Position numbers and translations under genes: made by a program. This document shows, piece by piece, positions 47,985 to 60,491 of a stretch of DNA of 64,000 bases. Source of the DNA: Glossina fuscipes (Eukaryota; Arthropoda; Insecta; Diptera; Glossinidae); the NCBI RefSeq assembly GCF_014805625.2, contig NW_023998417.1:8554680-8618679 (forward strand), given 5' to 3'. The notes beneath the pieces are model-generated. The model saw only the letters and a list, made by a program, of their open reading frames with translations, searched no databases and was not told the DNA's origin. The stretch's first letter is position 1; each line of letters begins with the position of its first letter.

Positions 47985-48455
47985 TGTATTTATTTATTGC
48001 CTACCTAGGTTGCATTTATTGCCTACGTACTATTTAGTATTGCCTACTTGCAGGCACTGTTGCCTACATACCTTGTGTACCTGTGTACTCTGCTGTCTAC
48101 ATACATCGGCTACGTATTTTTGTCTACTTGCACACACTATTGCCTACATATGTTGTCTCCATGCGCAGGCTATTGTCTACATATGTTGTCTACCACTACT
48201 ACTGTAGTGTAATGTATGCAGTCTACTGTAGTAGTAGTAGACTACTGTATGATTTGTATCTACGTACACTACAGTAGTCTACATACATTAGATTATAGTA
48301 GTAGTGGTAGACAATATATGTAGACAAGAGTCTACGTATGTACACAATATATGTAGGCATATTTAGGCAATAGACAAATAACTTACGTACATAGACAACA
48401 TATGTAGACAAATAGCTATATAATATACGTAGGTAATACATAGACAATACGTAGA
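47985..48455. repeat. palindromic array of a degenerate TTGTCTACATATG repeat
   Basis: Left half carries repeated TTG(C/T)CTAC(A/G)TA-type words; the right half carries their reverse complements (GTAGACAACATATGTAG and variants). The centre is near 48240, in a TAGTAGTAGTAGACTAC stretch. The best-matching inner parts are about 48139-48235 and 48262-48366; the similarity continues outward to about 230 bases per arm. Open frames on both strands (Tyr/Cys/Leu-rich) arise from the repeat. Confidence 0.8.
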
Positions 48456-50594
48456 AGAAAATGGGTGGATGAAAAAAATTATTTTCTTACATTTCAAACG
48501 ATGTTTTGGCAAAAAACGAAAAATACGATGCGACTGCTTATGTTTCTGGCGAAAAACAAGAAGACGAGCAAACCACAATGATAGCATAAAAATTGCGTAA
48601 CTACTATCTACGTTTTGAGTTGCACTTGCATGCGATAAAACTCTAGTGGCATATATCATTAAAAATTTTCCCACATGCTATGTTGGATATGTGAAGAATA
48701 AGAAAATTACTTTCGGCTGCGACTTTTCTTCTATACCTGTCAATGTTATTCTAAAAAAGATTCAAAAAATAAACAAAAAAAAAAAATATATATATATCTC
48801 ATTCTTCGACAATGGACAAAAAATAATGAAAAATTTATGTTAATAAACAAACGTATCTATAGTGTGTATTGCAAAACTTTAAATGTGTGGTTTAGTTGAA
48901 AGGAAATTTTTGAAAAAAGCCCGCAGCATACAACATTTTGTAATTTTTTTCATTAGCTTTTCGTGAAACGTTTAAAATAACAATTGAAATGCGCGTAGGG
49001 CATTCCAACCAATCCATGTTTTTCATTAATAATGCAATGTCTTTTTTTATTCCTATATAGAGCTGTCAGATGCTCTAAGGCCAAGACATATACTCCTCCT
49101 CTCTTTAGTAATAATTTTTTAATGTTTTATCGTATACGTCTATCCGTCACCGATTGGGAAATCACTTGCCACCTATATATATATATCAATCTTAAACCTT
49201 TTTTCGTTTAGAACTAAATTTGAAGGAACTTTTCGAGAAAAGTGCTGGCAACTACCACAAATACCACTGCACTTCTTTTTAACATTAAATGTACGCTCGG
49301 CTTTAAAAAGGAAATGTACGTATGTGCTGTCATAAGTTTTGCAACTGATGTTTTTCAAAAAAAAAAAAAAAGACAAAGAATCGTCTTTTAAGAAGAAGAA
49401 AATATTAAATATTAATAATAATTCTATAATTCTATACACAAGAATAATAATAGATAGGTAAGTTAAATTGTTTAAAGCAATTTTAGAGAAAATGCTTCAC
49501 TTTTAGTGCAAAGACATAATAAAGATTTTGCAATTAATTTGTAAAATACACAAATTCCTTATAAAACACTTCCCCTATGCAGTATAAATTAACAAATTAC
49601 TTAATAGTTAATTCAATGTTATTTACGTTCTATTTTTTCTTCTTTTTTTCTTTTTGTTATAATAATGATACGCTCCTAAAAGTATGCATACTTTTATTTC
49701 CTAAGTAAACAATAACATAGTGATTCTCAATCTATCAGAAAACAAAACGTTGGGCTTAAGAAAATTTATGGATTAATTAATATTTCATCTTCCAAGTAGC
49801 TATAGAATAGTGTGGGTCGACTTTTCTAAAAAAAAAGACTTTTCATGAGTGAAGTAATGAAATAGCAAATTTTTTTCTTGCTATTAGCATCTGGCAAATA
49901 GAAGGGATTAACTCGTTTAAGGCGAATATTACCTTTTCCATTTCAAAAAGCGGCTTATTAAGTGTTGCGAACCAGTTACCTCGCTCACAACGATTTTATG
50001 GTATGCTTCTGGTGGTATTTTTTATGCCAAATTCATATAACTGCACTTACGTAGAGAAAAAAAATGCGCCACAATTTTTGTGATTGCTCTAACTATTTTG
50101 TTATAGTCAAGTTCTACTCTTCAAGAATCTTTGCCCTTGTTGGTGACCAAAAAAAAAAAAGAAGGAAGACTAGTATATAAGAAATGATTATATAAAATCC
50201 TGTCGTTGAGTTATGGCGGTATATGGCTATAATGTTTTATTGTTCAAGATCATTGGATGCATAGCATAAAAAAACAAGGAAAATCTTTTCGTTATACTGG
50301 TAAAGTTTCCTAGAAACTTAAAGAGAGAGAGAGAATTCCATTCCATTCTAAATTTAATCCTAATTTTCAACATCGCTTTGGCGCTTTTTTTTTATTAAAA
50401 ATATTATGGAAAATTACCGCTAATATATCGTCGTTTGTCTTTAGCAATTCGAATGACTAGATGTGTTCATAATTATATATGCAAACAAACATACATAGTT
50501 TTAATGCTGTATCGTAATAAATCCAGTTGAAATTAACCATAAATTTTGACTCAAATTTATTGCAAATTTAAAAAAAAAAAAAAAATTGTAAAAA

Positions 50595-50628
<34 letters not shown>

Positions 50629-52802
50629 GCGAATGCAAAAGAAAAAAATTACACCTGACTAACATCGAATCATATACGCAGTCAAAATGACTGAATGACT
50701 AAAAAAGAAGGCTTAGTTTGGCTTAACTTCTCCTTAATTCATAATTTTTATAAAAAATAAAAAAAAGACAAGAAAAATATTCAAATGCCCTTTTATCGTC
50801 CTATATACAGAGAAAGCCAAGCTAAAAGATACTCCTTAAGAAGTTCAAAAGTGTATTCCCATTCAATATCAAGTTTATGATATCTGCCATGGATGGTGGG
50901 TCATAAGTCAAGGAATACAAAAATTATTTAATTCGGGACAAAACATCGCCTTATGAGATATATATAGGCCATGCACGTGCAATAGTTTTTTTTTATTTTT
51001 AATTCTAGCGAATTTATCGAGTGATCGAGAGGGACGGACAGAATAAATCGTCAATTAAGGTATTTTTAGACTTTGCAAATACGATGGCAAATTTAATAAA
51101 CTTTAGTTTTTTCTCCGGCAATGGATGGACACAAGACAGACATACAAAGAAGAAAGAAAATTGAAATCAAGTAAAAAAAAAAAAGTACGAAAGTAAAAAT
51201 AAAAACAAAAATGCATTTTTTTTTTTTTTCGGCTCTGTTTACCGCGATAGCTATCTATAAAGCACACACGATATTAATAATAACACATATATATATGACT
51301 AATCGCACTATTTTTGGTTAAATAACGCTGAGTATGCTGAATTTACCGAATGTGCACATATAATGATATAAATTTTTCGTTGTTGTTGTTGTTGTTGTTG
51401 TTGTGCGAAAAGAAGAAGAAAAGGGAAAAACAAAGTATCAAGTGTAAAAGAAAGTCTGACACGGTTTGTTTACGTTTTCAAATGTGCGTCTGTTGAAAAG
51501 TGAAAGAAAAAAAGTTGTGAAAAATATATTACGTATAACAAAAAATACGACAAAACTTATTAATGTTATTTTGCTGTGCTAGGCGCATACATAAAGAGAC
51601 CAAAGTCTAAAAAAATTCTAAATGAAGAACTTTTTTTTTTTAATATAGATTTGCGTGACGCGTTAATAAAGAAAATGTCTGCAACTCGTATGTTATTGTA
51701 TACATATATCATCGGGACGAAATTTTAAATGGGAACAATACACGTCTGTGTCAGTCAGTGAAGTGAAAAGTTAGTAGCGAACTTAATGGTTAACAGCTCT
51801 GCTATGAATCGTTGTGATTGTAGGTCAACATTAAATCTCGTAATTAATTGATCTTAGGAAATCTAAACAATAATGTACTTTACACATACACATCACACAA
51901 TACATTTTGTTCGTTAAAATGTAACACAATAGTAAAGAGGTCCTATTCGCTTTCGAAATGAGTTCAAAACAAGCAAAAAAGGCCGGTCGCAACGTGGAGT
52001 AATCGATCAAGATAATCAATTGCTTATGGCTAAAGGATATTTCGGGAGTCGTCCATAGAGTATACGTGGGAATACCAACCTACTTGCATGAACTTTCAAT
52101 GTGCCTGCAAAATTTAAGGCCGCAAACAGATGGACAGACAGACAGACATCGGATCGCGACTAACAATTCGATGGCCGCGGAAGTAAATCTCAAGTCTGAT
52201 AGAGTTTTCGGTACAGTTAAGCACACGATCTAAATTATTCTCGACAACCTCTAAGACATATAGACGATAAGGAAATACATCATTCTTCAGCGCTATATAT
52301 AAAAACTGTGTAAAATGTACGGCCGCGTAAGATTTTTGCCCCGGAAAAGCACAAAATCTAAACGCTATTCTTCAGTTTTCGAGTTAACTGAACTTTGCAA
52401 ACTTCTAGTTGACAGACAATACATTTGTTGAATAGAGTGTCTAGAAATATATGCAACTCATGACCGCGGTATCGAATTGATTTTCCTGAACTATCAGCAA
52501 CTTTATCATAAAATATTGCTATGTCTTTTGCTAAAGAACTATTAGTTAGTGTTTGAAATCCAGCCAGTCTTCCGACAATTTTTCGCTTCATCATTGATAA
52601 CATTAAACAATTATTTCTCAATAGGTTGTCTGAATTTTGCGACGGACTATAACATTAGCATTTAGTAAGTAAAAAAAAAAAAAAAAAAAAACTATGACCG
52701 AGGTTCATTTTGACCTGCCTAGATAGGCAAACAAGGAAAGCTGTCTGGCGCATCTAATGCTGCGGAAGTTGAAGGCTAAAAACCGATTAACCTTCTCAGT
52801 TA

Positions 52803-53061
52803 CAACTAAAGGCCGTTTAGAGCGAGAGCCAATAAGTTGTCGCTGTTAGTTAGTCGAGTCGTTCCTATTTGAAAATCCTTCCGATTCGATCATTTCAGTG
52901 AATGAATGTTCGTTCTGCGTTATTACCACTATGGAGCTGTTTAGCAGTTTAGTGCGACAGTCAATAAGTTGTCGCTGCTTTTGGGTGCTTCCCATTCGAA
53001 AATCCTTCAGATTCGATTATTTCAGCTAACAGCTATGTTCGTTCTGCTATTACTATTATGA
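52803..53061 (+). repeat. tandem duplication, ~132 bp unit
   Basis: Two adjacent copies share CAATAAGTTGTCGCTG, GAAAATCCTTC(C/A)GATTCGAT(C/T)ATTTCAG and ATGTTCGTTCTGC. The anchor CAATAAG is at 52830 and 52962. No open frame of note. Confidence 0.75.
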
Positions 53062-53882
53062 GGCTGAAATTTTTGTAATAGACATGGGCGAAAACGTGGC
53101 TTCCTGCTATGCAGTCTGCGAAACAATGACTTTATGTTGTCGCGGAATCGAAACTTGAAAGATTCTCGTGTGACTACAACGGACTAATTATGATGAGTAA
53201 AAAAGGTCGCATAGACCATAACACTTCTTTATGGGAATGGTGGCTAAACACATTCAATTTGTTTTGTGAATAATGTATGTGTCTTTTAAGATTCAAAACC
53301 TTGTAAATTCTTAAGAATTGTCATAAAAATGAATTTTTTTTTTTTTTTTTTTTTAAATAAATAAATATTGTTTCCATTAATTAAGCATTCAAAAGCTGTT
53401 GTCGACAAATAATTAACCAGGCGTTGCTATATTCATTATTAAAAATATTCACGCCTTTTAGGTGTCAAATATAGGAAAAACATATTTTGAAAAGGAAAAA
53501 CCTTACTTTGTATTCACATACATTCACATATTCACATAAATATGAATATAAACCAAAATCAGTTCAATAAACTTGGAATGTGTGTTGTTTAGTAGTACTA
53601 GAGACAGACAGAGAGAGAGAGAGAGAGAAGTTAGTGAAAAGAAAGAAAAAGAAAAAAAAGAAAAAAAAAAAAAAAAGAGTAAAAATTTTCAAGCAAAAAA
53701 CAAACCTTTCGGAACATTTCAGCATTTCAGAATAGCATGCATTTTTTATATTGGTATTGGTATTGGTTTTTGCGCCATGTCTTCTCAGACATCATCGGAT
53801 CATATAGGTTGAGCGACATTAGTTAAGCATATGGTATAACGCATATGGCACAATACACATATACACACACACACACACATAC

Positions 53883-54449
53883 ATAGTAGTAACATGAAAA
53901 GAATCTACCTCGTTGACTTGAAGGCCTAAAGCCGATTTCGACATTTGATTTGTTTGTGTGCTGTGTTGGAAAATCACGGATTTACTTTGTTTTAATGATG
54001 GTTGTTGTGGTTGTTCATAAATCGACGGAGATGATATTATTTGCATTCCTGATTGTTGCTGACACATTATACTCTTGGGCTGTTGATAATGTTGTTGTTG
54101 TTGTTGTTGTTGTTGGTGTTGTTGTGATTGCTGATATACATGCGTTTGGGTTTGATAATAATTTAAAGCGGAAGTCGAAGCCGATTGCATTAATGCATGG
54201 GGGACGTGAGGATGTTGCGCTTGTTGTTGCGTAACATTTAGCCCATAATTATAAGTCGTTGATGAAGCTCCACCACTAGTAACGATTTGATAGGGCGAAA
54301 CACCTGACACGGGGGGTTGCTGATTCGATTTCGTTTGCGATTTTGTATACGTCGTGCCGCACGTATCAAAAGCTTGCAGAATTTTACGCTCCTGTTTACT
54401 ATTACCATTGACCGAATATTGAGTTTTATAATTATGTGTAAGCAACTGT

Positions 54450-54486
<37 letters not shown>

Positions 54487-57400
54487 TTTGTTGTGACTGT
54501 GTGATATGCATATGTAAACCTACGGGTCTTTGGACGACAGAAAAGGAAGCTGAATGCATTAAAGGATTGTTGTTGTCTACCTTGCGAGGATAAACAAAAG
54601 CAGCTGAGGTAGGTAAATTTTGTTGTTTCATGCAAGCCATTTCTTGTTGCTGGATCGAATTGTTGTATCTGTTGTTTTCTTTGTTTTGGCTTTTCTGCAC
54701 ATAATTTGCTATACCAATAGCAGCCGGCTTAAAAGTGGACATGTGATTACGTTGTTGCTGTTGTAGCAATTGCTGCTGCTGCTGCTGTTGTTGTTGTTGT
54801 TGTTGAAATTGTTGAAATTGTTGCAGTTTTTTCGCAACATTTGCTGTAGAACTCATGTGCTGTAGCCTTGCTCCTCCACCCAATTGATACACTTTTTGGT
54901 CATTCGTATTGCAGACAAGATTATTCCAATTTAAGAAGGTCTTCTTTGAAGGCTGATTATTTTGATGTTGTTCGTTTGTTTGTTTCGGCCTTTCTGCTAA
55001 TAATAATTGTGGTTTTTGATACTCGGCCAAAGGAATTTGTGACGTAGAACTGGATTTTCCTATAGGAAAACTCTTCTTCGTATTGCTTTGTTGGCCGCCA
55101 TTAATTAAAGAAACTGGTATCTGAGATACTACGGCGGTTAGATTTGCAGTCGGTGGTCCGTTATTATTAACTTTGATCGGTATTTGATTTTCATCGACCT
55201 TATCATTGTTGCTGGTTGTTTTCATTTCATTGACACTTGGCTTGGTTGGCTCGAGTTTCGCGTTCGTTTCGCGTTGGATTTCCGTTTTTGCATTTCTTAC
55301 ATTGCCAGCCAAATTATTCAAAGAGATCGTAGTTGACGGTATTGTTGTCGTTGTAGTCGTCGTTGCAGCCATCATTATCAATGACGTCGCAATTGGTTTT
55401 CTCATTATCAAATCATTAACAGATTTTTCTGTTTTGTCAACAACAACGTCCTTTTGACGTTTTGACATTTCTAAATTGGCACTGGCACTTGGTGTTTTAG
55501 AAATTTTATACCCACCCTCACCGCCTACCATCGCCGTCGCTGCACTCATCATGTTCGCGCCACTACCTACTAGCATAGATGATGTTAGTGCAGTATTGGC
55601 GGCGGTAGTGATTTGTTTAGTATCTGTTGCGGCGGGTATGTGAAACGATGACGTTAATTTTGTTAGCTGAGGCAAGGTAGTGCAACAGTTGGTTACCGTA
55701 ACGCTATTACTGCTAATAGTACTATTGCTTTTCTCCGATTTCCGATCTAAAGAAGACGAGTCTGTATTCGCTATCAGTGAAGTTGTTGCCGTTTTCTTTG
55801 AAGTTTCCCCAGTTGGTTTTGCTTTTTTGTTCATTATTAATTCTTTTCGCGTATGAGAATCTTTATTATTGCGATTATTTTGTATTTGCTGCTGCTGCTG
55901 CTGTTGCTGTTGCTGTCGCTGTTTATGTTGTCTCAGCATCATCAACTCATCATTCAACGCCAACGTTCCTAAACGCTCATTACTTGATGTTGACGATGAT
56001 AATAATAATAATGATGATGATGATGATGGTGATGATGATGTTGTTGTCGCCACCAAAGAAGTTGTCATTCCTATAGTCGGTTTATGGCTGCCACTGCTGG
56101 CAGATGACTCAGCCGGAATTGTAGCTAAATTTGTCTCCTGTTTTTGCAATTGCTGTTGCTTAACGTTGAACGGACTATATTTAGAAGCTCCATAAACATT
56201 TGAACTTGATAAACTCTTTAAGAGACCTCTTAAAGGATTTGAATTCATTGCAGTTGTGTCGTTTGCCGACGAAGATGCCGCTGATGATGATGACGCATAT
56301 ATCGATGTTGACATGTTGTTTACATTGTTCCCCGTGGCCATGATGTGATTTAAAGTTTTTTTACTGGCGACATTATTTTGATCTTTAATTTGATTTTGAC
56401 TGAAATTTGGATGCATGAGAATAGCATTGTTTGATATGCTGCGACTCAAAGCTGGCAAATGCTTCATATAACAAGGTATATGAGTTTTACTGGATGACCG
56501 ATTAAGACCTTCATATTCGGAAGTGTTATTTGAAAAGCCGGAATGATTATTATGCGGTAGATGTACATTTTTTTCGCCAGCTACATGAGACATAGACACA
56601 CTCTTATTAAGGGCTACGGCATTGGGTTGAGGAGTTTGCGTCTGGGAGCTAACTTTGATTGGAACTTTGCTAATGAAGGTGTTGTTAACGGCACCGTTTA
56701 CATTTGGATTTAATTCTTTGACATCGGCATTAGTCGGCGAAGACGGTTCATTACAAATTAATTTATAAAGATCTTCTTTCGTAACCGCTTGCCTCACCTT
56801 CATATCGAGTTGCGATAGTGAAGCATTTTTTTGCAATTTATTGGGCTTCTGATGATGCTTCTGTAGTTCTTTTTGTGCGGCCTCCGCTACGGTTGGATCA
56901 AAGATGGCAAGTTTCTTAGCTGTATGAGCATCGACTTTCAAAGGTTGACCTACGGTTGGATGGCAAATCTTTTCATAGTTCCACAAACTTTTCTTAGGTG
57001 CCTGATGTTTTTGCGACAAAACCAAATTCTCAGTCCAAAAGTCGTTGAGTATTTGCTTATTCAACGTTAGGATTGAGTCATTTTTTTCCTCAGTCAAGGG
57101 CTCATTATCAAAACAATGCGACTTATGGAGAACATTCATTGATTGCTGTTGCTGTTGTTGTTGCTGTTGTTGTTGTTGCTGTTGATGATGCGCACTACTA
57201 CCCATACTAGAACTGGAAATGCTTCGTTGCAACTTCGGTGCCTGCGTGAAGATCGAAGGATAAATTATGCGTATTTGTCCTGAGTTATTATGAGTTGAAG
57301 TGCTTCCATTGATAGCAAGAGGGAAAGCGGGCTGCGGTTGTAAATTTGCTGAAAATGATTTGGAAAGGTTGGCGTTATCTCCGGCATCGGGACAAGCTTT

Positions 57401-58369
57401 TAATATAGACTTTGGTGAAGAGTGCGGCACATTATGTTGCGAACAAGATTTACTTAGTGGCGTCTGACGCTTTTTCAAACGATCGTAGAGATCCTCGCAT
57501 TCTTGAAATTCTTGATGTATTTTACGATCTAATTCGCTATAGTCCGGCAAGCTTTTCAAATATTTATTCATCATTTCAATTTCGGCATCGTACAGACTCG
57601 CATCCATTTTAGTCGCATTTTGCATAGCATACGTTTTCTCTTGCAATTCCTTTTGCTGAGCGATCAATTTATCTAAATCGATTTCGGATACCTGTTCATT
57701 CTTAGAGCATTTAGTAGGCAGAGAGTTGTTCGTCGAGGGGACGTAAGCTTTCATATCTTTAGCCGAAATATCACAATTTTTTGAGTGATTGTTGTGCAAC
57801 GGCAAAGGCGAACCGCTTAGAATGCAATTCACGTTTGTGTTGGAGCCAACCTTGGATAGTCTCAGGGGTAGAGGAGGTGGGGGCGGAGACGACGATGGCG
57901 ACGATGTAGAGGATGATAACGAAAGACTTGAAGCCGGACTAGAAGCTATAGCCGCCATCGTACGTGCTGGCACTGGTGGTACGGCCATAGGCGACGTTAC
58001 TATTCCCGTACTCGCATTATATGCCAGGGGGTAATGTTTTCTGGGCAGAGGCGGAGTTGATTTTGGGCTTACCGGGGGCAGACCACGATTCTTACGTCCC
58101 GACAAAGGCGAAGATATAGGAGATCGTAGACCGGTTTTTGTTTCGGCCTTACATGAACTCATGACTGTGGCGAGTTGCGGCGATACCATTTGAAAAAATT
58201 GCTGTTGCTGTTGAGCGGCGTTTGATTTAGACATAATTTCAGTTGTATTTGTCACCCCAGTTTTGTAATGCAATCCCGAACCAGGTGTCTTGTTATCAGA
58301 TCGGTTACTGTGGGCGTTCGAAAGTTTTTTTGACTTTCCGTTCTGATTATTAAACTCATTTCCATTCAT
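53883..58369 (-). CDS. Doa: Doa alternative first exon B, ~1495 residues
   Basis: Opens at ATG in an ideal insect context (CACCAAATGAAT), with an in-frame TAA 45 bases upstream and no convincing acceptor, so a first exon is likely. Residues 1-200 are Ser/Pro-rich, including SPPPPPLPLR. 228-300 is a charged probable coiled coil (LIAQQKELQEKTYAM, EIEMMNKYLKSLPDYSELDR). 433-500 looks folded (NDFWTENLVLSQKH, NYEKICHPTVGQPLK). The rest is Ser/Thr/Asn/Gln-rich with six or more long Gln tracts. Two donors are possible: TAT|GTATGT at 53881-53882 (phase 2, compatible with the common exon; chosen here) or GAG|GTAGAT about 30 bases earlier (phase 0). I recognise no catalytic domain. It could be a separate scaffold-like gene, but strand, missing stop in a conserved position and phase favour a Doa isoform. 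Confidence 0.65.
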
Positions 58370-58713
58370 TTGGTGTTCAATGCAAATGCGAATCTTTTTG
58401 CTTTCAGATTAAATTTGTAATTTTTTTTAGTCTTCGGAAATTGATTAAAAAAAAAAAAAAAAAAAATTTGTTGTTGTACCATGAAATGATTATCAAAGGA
58501 ACATTTGAGAAAATAACTTTCGTGTCGCATACGCGTAAAATCTCTTCTCGAGTATCTTTTAAATAAATAAATTTGACCATAAATTCCTCATCAATCAAAC
58601 AAAGCAAATTCTTTTCCTTTCACAAAACATAAAAATTGACAGTTTCATCATTGAACGCACAAACAACACAAATGAACTCTGTGACGCCACGAACAAATAA
58701 AAGGTTAACATAC
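58370..58713 (-). other. Doa: gap between Doa first exons B and A
   Basis: About 340 bases that should hold the 5' leader and perhaps promoter of exon B, and the start of the exon A intron. Contains an 18-A run at 58449-58466. No acceptor with a pyrimidine tract lies before the exon B ATG, which supports transcription starting here. No core promoter motif could be fixed. Confidence 0.4.
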
Positions 58714-60491
58714 CAATCACCAACCTTTAAGTACTGCTCCGGTATTTTGCCGTTCTTCGGGATTATAAACTTTTTAATAATAATAATTTTATCACCTTCG
58801 ATTTTTTGTATAGTAATTGGTACACCGGGTTGAGGACGTTGCGGTTTATATAAGGTTTGTGGGGGAGGATGCACGGGTCGGGCACCTGCCTGCGGCCCAG
58901 TTAAAATACCACCCGGATTGGGTTTAGCTGCGACGGTGGCGGATTTTTGTAAGGGCGCCGGTTTCGGTTTCGATGCTGAACTTGTCGGTTTATGATCTTT
59001 GCCATCGCTGCGAACAATCGATAAATGATATAGGGGTTGATCGTCGTCTAGTATACTTTTTTGAGGAACAACTTTACGTTCGACTTTACGCAAAACTACA
59101 CCCAACATTGGCGCTTCGTTCTTTTTTACCACGATATGAGTGCGTGGCGGTGTCACTTTTTTCAAATTGACACCTAAACTAACGCCTACGGGCGGTGGGG
59201 TTTTTGTGCGATGCACTAATTTCCCAGTCGGAATTTGCCGGTGTAAAGTGTCTTCAACAATTTTGTTTACATCATCTTTTGAAAGATTGTCCTTATTGAG
59301 CAAATCATCGGCGTCCTCTTCCTTTAGTGGTGCTATAGGAATCGAATGCAAGACGGGTTCCGGTGCTATAAGAGGTGAAGGTCCTGGAAACATATCACTT
59401 AAGCTGCTTTTGCGTCTCTCCATATTTGGCACTGAGGTTGTTTTGCTCAACGGAAATGCTGCCGGCGTAGTAGGAACACTTGAAACAGAGCATTCAGTCG
59501 TTAATTCGCTGGCATTGCTGCTGCGTCGACTTGAGGTTTTGCTAGCGTTAAGCGCAGTCGAGCCGATACTACTTATGCTTGAGCTATGTAGACGATCTGG
59601 TGCCGGGCTACGTTCATGTTGCAAACGTCGTTCATCCGGAGAAAATGAGCGTGAAGGTCGATTACGTTCCAGCTCTCGACTTGCCTCACGTTCTCTGCGT
59701 TGCTTGCGTAATAATTCAATAGAATCAATTATTGAACGACTTTTTGCGGTTCCGAGTGCATTCAGCGAACTTTTCGAACCATAACGTTCATCATCGTTAA
59801 CATCAGCATTTAGATTATGTCTCTCATTTGTGGTGCTGCGACCTTTAACGCTTACATTTTCCTGCGAATAATGTTCCAATTGCGGTTTTAACGATAACGT
59901 CGAAGCAACAGAATGAGCATATTCGTCATCGGATAATGATGTATTTGAAGTTTTTATTAATGATTTGTTGTTGTCATTTTCTTTGCTTAAGCTCAAAAAA
60001 TGCTTCTCCATACCGTCATCTAGCACGCTGGGTAACGATGTGATACGATCACGGGGTGCCGGCGAGGTTGGTAAACGTTTTACTTTTGTGTTCAAATAAA
60101 TCTCACCGGGACTGGGCGAGCGTGAGACGTTAGACAATGAATCATCTTCGCCGGATGCGTGGCCCGAGCTAACAGTTGAATAATCTTTCTTTTGCTCAGT
60201 TAATCGAGAAGGCGATTGCGACGTAGCCGACGTAGCCGAAATCGCGACGCTGGCAGAGCTACTCGAATTTGTTGATTCATCATTTATTCCATCAACCTTA
60301 CCTATAATGACTTTGATCTTTGCGGCTGCTGCAGCAACGCGTGCAGCTGCCAATTCAGTTGCGGTCATTTGTTTAACACTTAAACGACGTTCCTCGTCGA
60401 CGATATGAATATGCGTGTTACTGCCATTACTTGTTGATGATAGATCGGGGCAACCTAAAGCGATTAACTCGCTTAGCTCGCTTGAGGACAT
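58714..60491 (-). CDS. Doa: Doa alternative first exon A (most distal), ~592 residues
   Basis: ATG at 60489-60491 opens MSSSELSELIALGCPDL. Visible parts: an Ala-rich helix (AAARVAAAAAKIK) near residues 48-60; Ser/Pro/Asp stretches typical of disordered phospho-regulated tails (SRSPSPGE, SRSFSPDERR); a basic segment IELLRKQRREREASREL at about 258-275; and a C-terminal segment GDKIIIIKKFIIPKNGK then EQYLKVGD that looks structured. The donor TTG|GTATGT is phase 2 and so compatible with the common 111-residue exon; a weaker alternative AAG|GTTGGT is phase 0. The frame beyond 58714 is intron. With the downstream exons it would make a protein of about 1780 residues. Identification as part of Doa is inferred, not proven. 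Confidence 0.68.

Larger units (their letters stand above)
42811..53882 (-). other. Doa: long gap between Doa first exons C and B (11 kb)
   Basis: No confirmed coding exon. The part just above 42811 is T-rich and may hold the promoter and leader of exon C. 43684-44248 is less AT-biased, with overlapping open frames. 46740-48460 holds the duplicated exon-like array, a foldback and a palindromic repeat. 52803-53061 is a 132-bp tandem duplication. A (GTT)n run lies at 51379-51404. Long A runs occur at 50571-50625 and 52671-52690. Confidence 0.55.
24777..60491 (-). other. Doa: Doa gene, CLK/LAMMER kinase, long multi-promoter locus
   Basis: Gene-level entry. The catalytic core is spelled by nine 3' exons with mutually consistent phases and has every CLK hallmark: [33 protein letters not shown] and the LAMMER segment [11 protein letters not shown]. 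Upstream come a 701-residue exon, a 111-residue exon, and three ATG-starting exons that can all end in phase 2 and so can each join the 111-residue exon. Drosophila Doa is known to use alternative promoters to make isoforms from about 55 to over 200 kDa with a shared kinase domain, and this layout fits. LAMMER kinases phosphorylate SR splicing factors in nucleus and cytoplasm. The kinase identity is certain; membership of the far 5' exons is inferred from strand, phase and family knowledge. Confidence 0.85.

Noticed and set aside
47980..48447. Cys/Tyr/Leu-rich frames on both strands
   Set aside because: They arise from the palindromic TTGTCTACATATG repeat and mirror each other.
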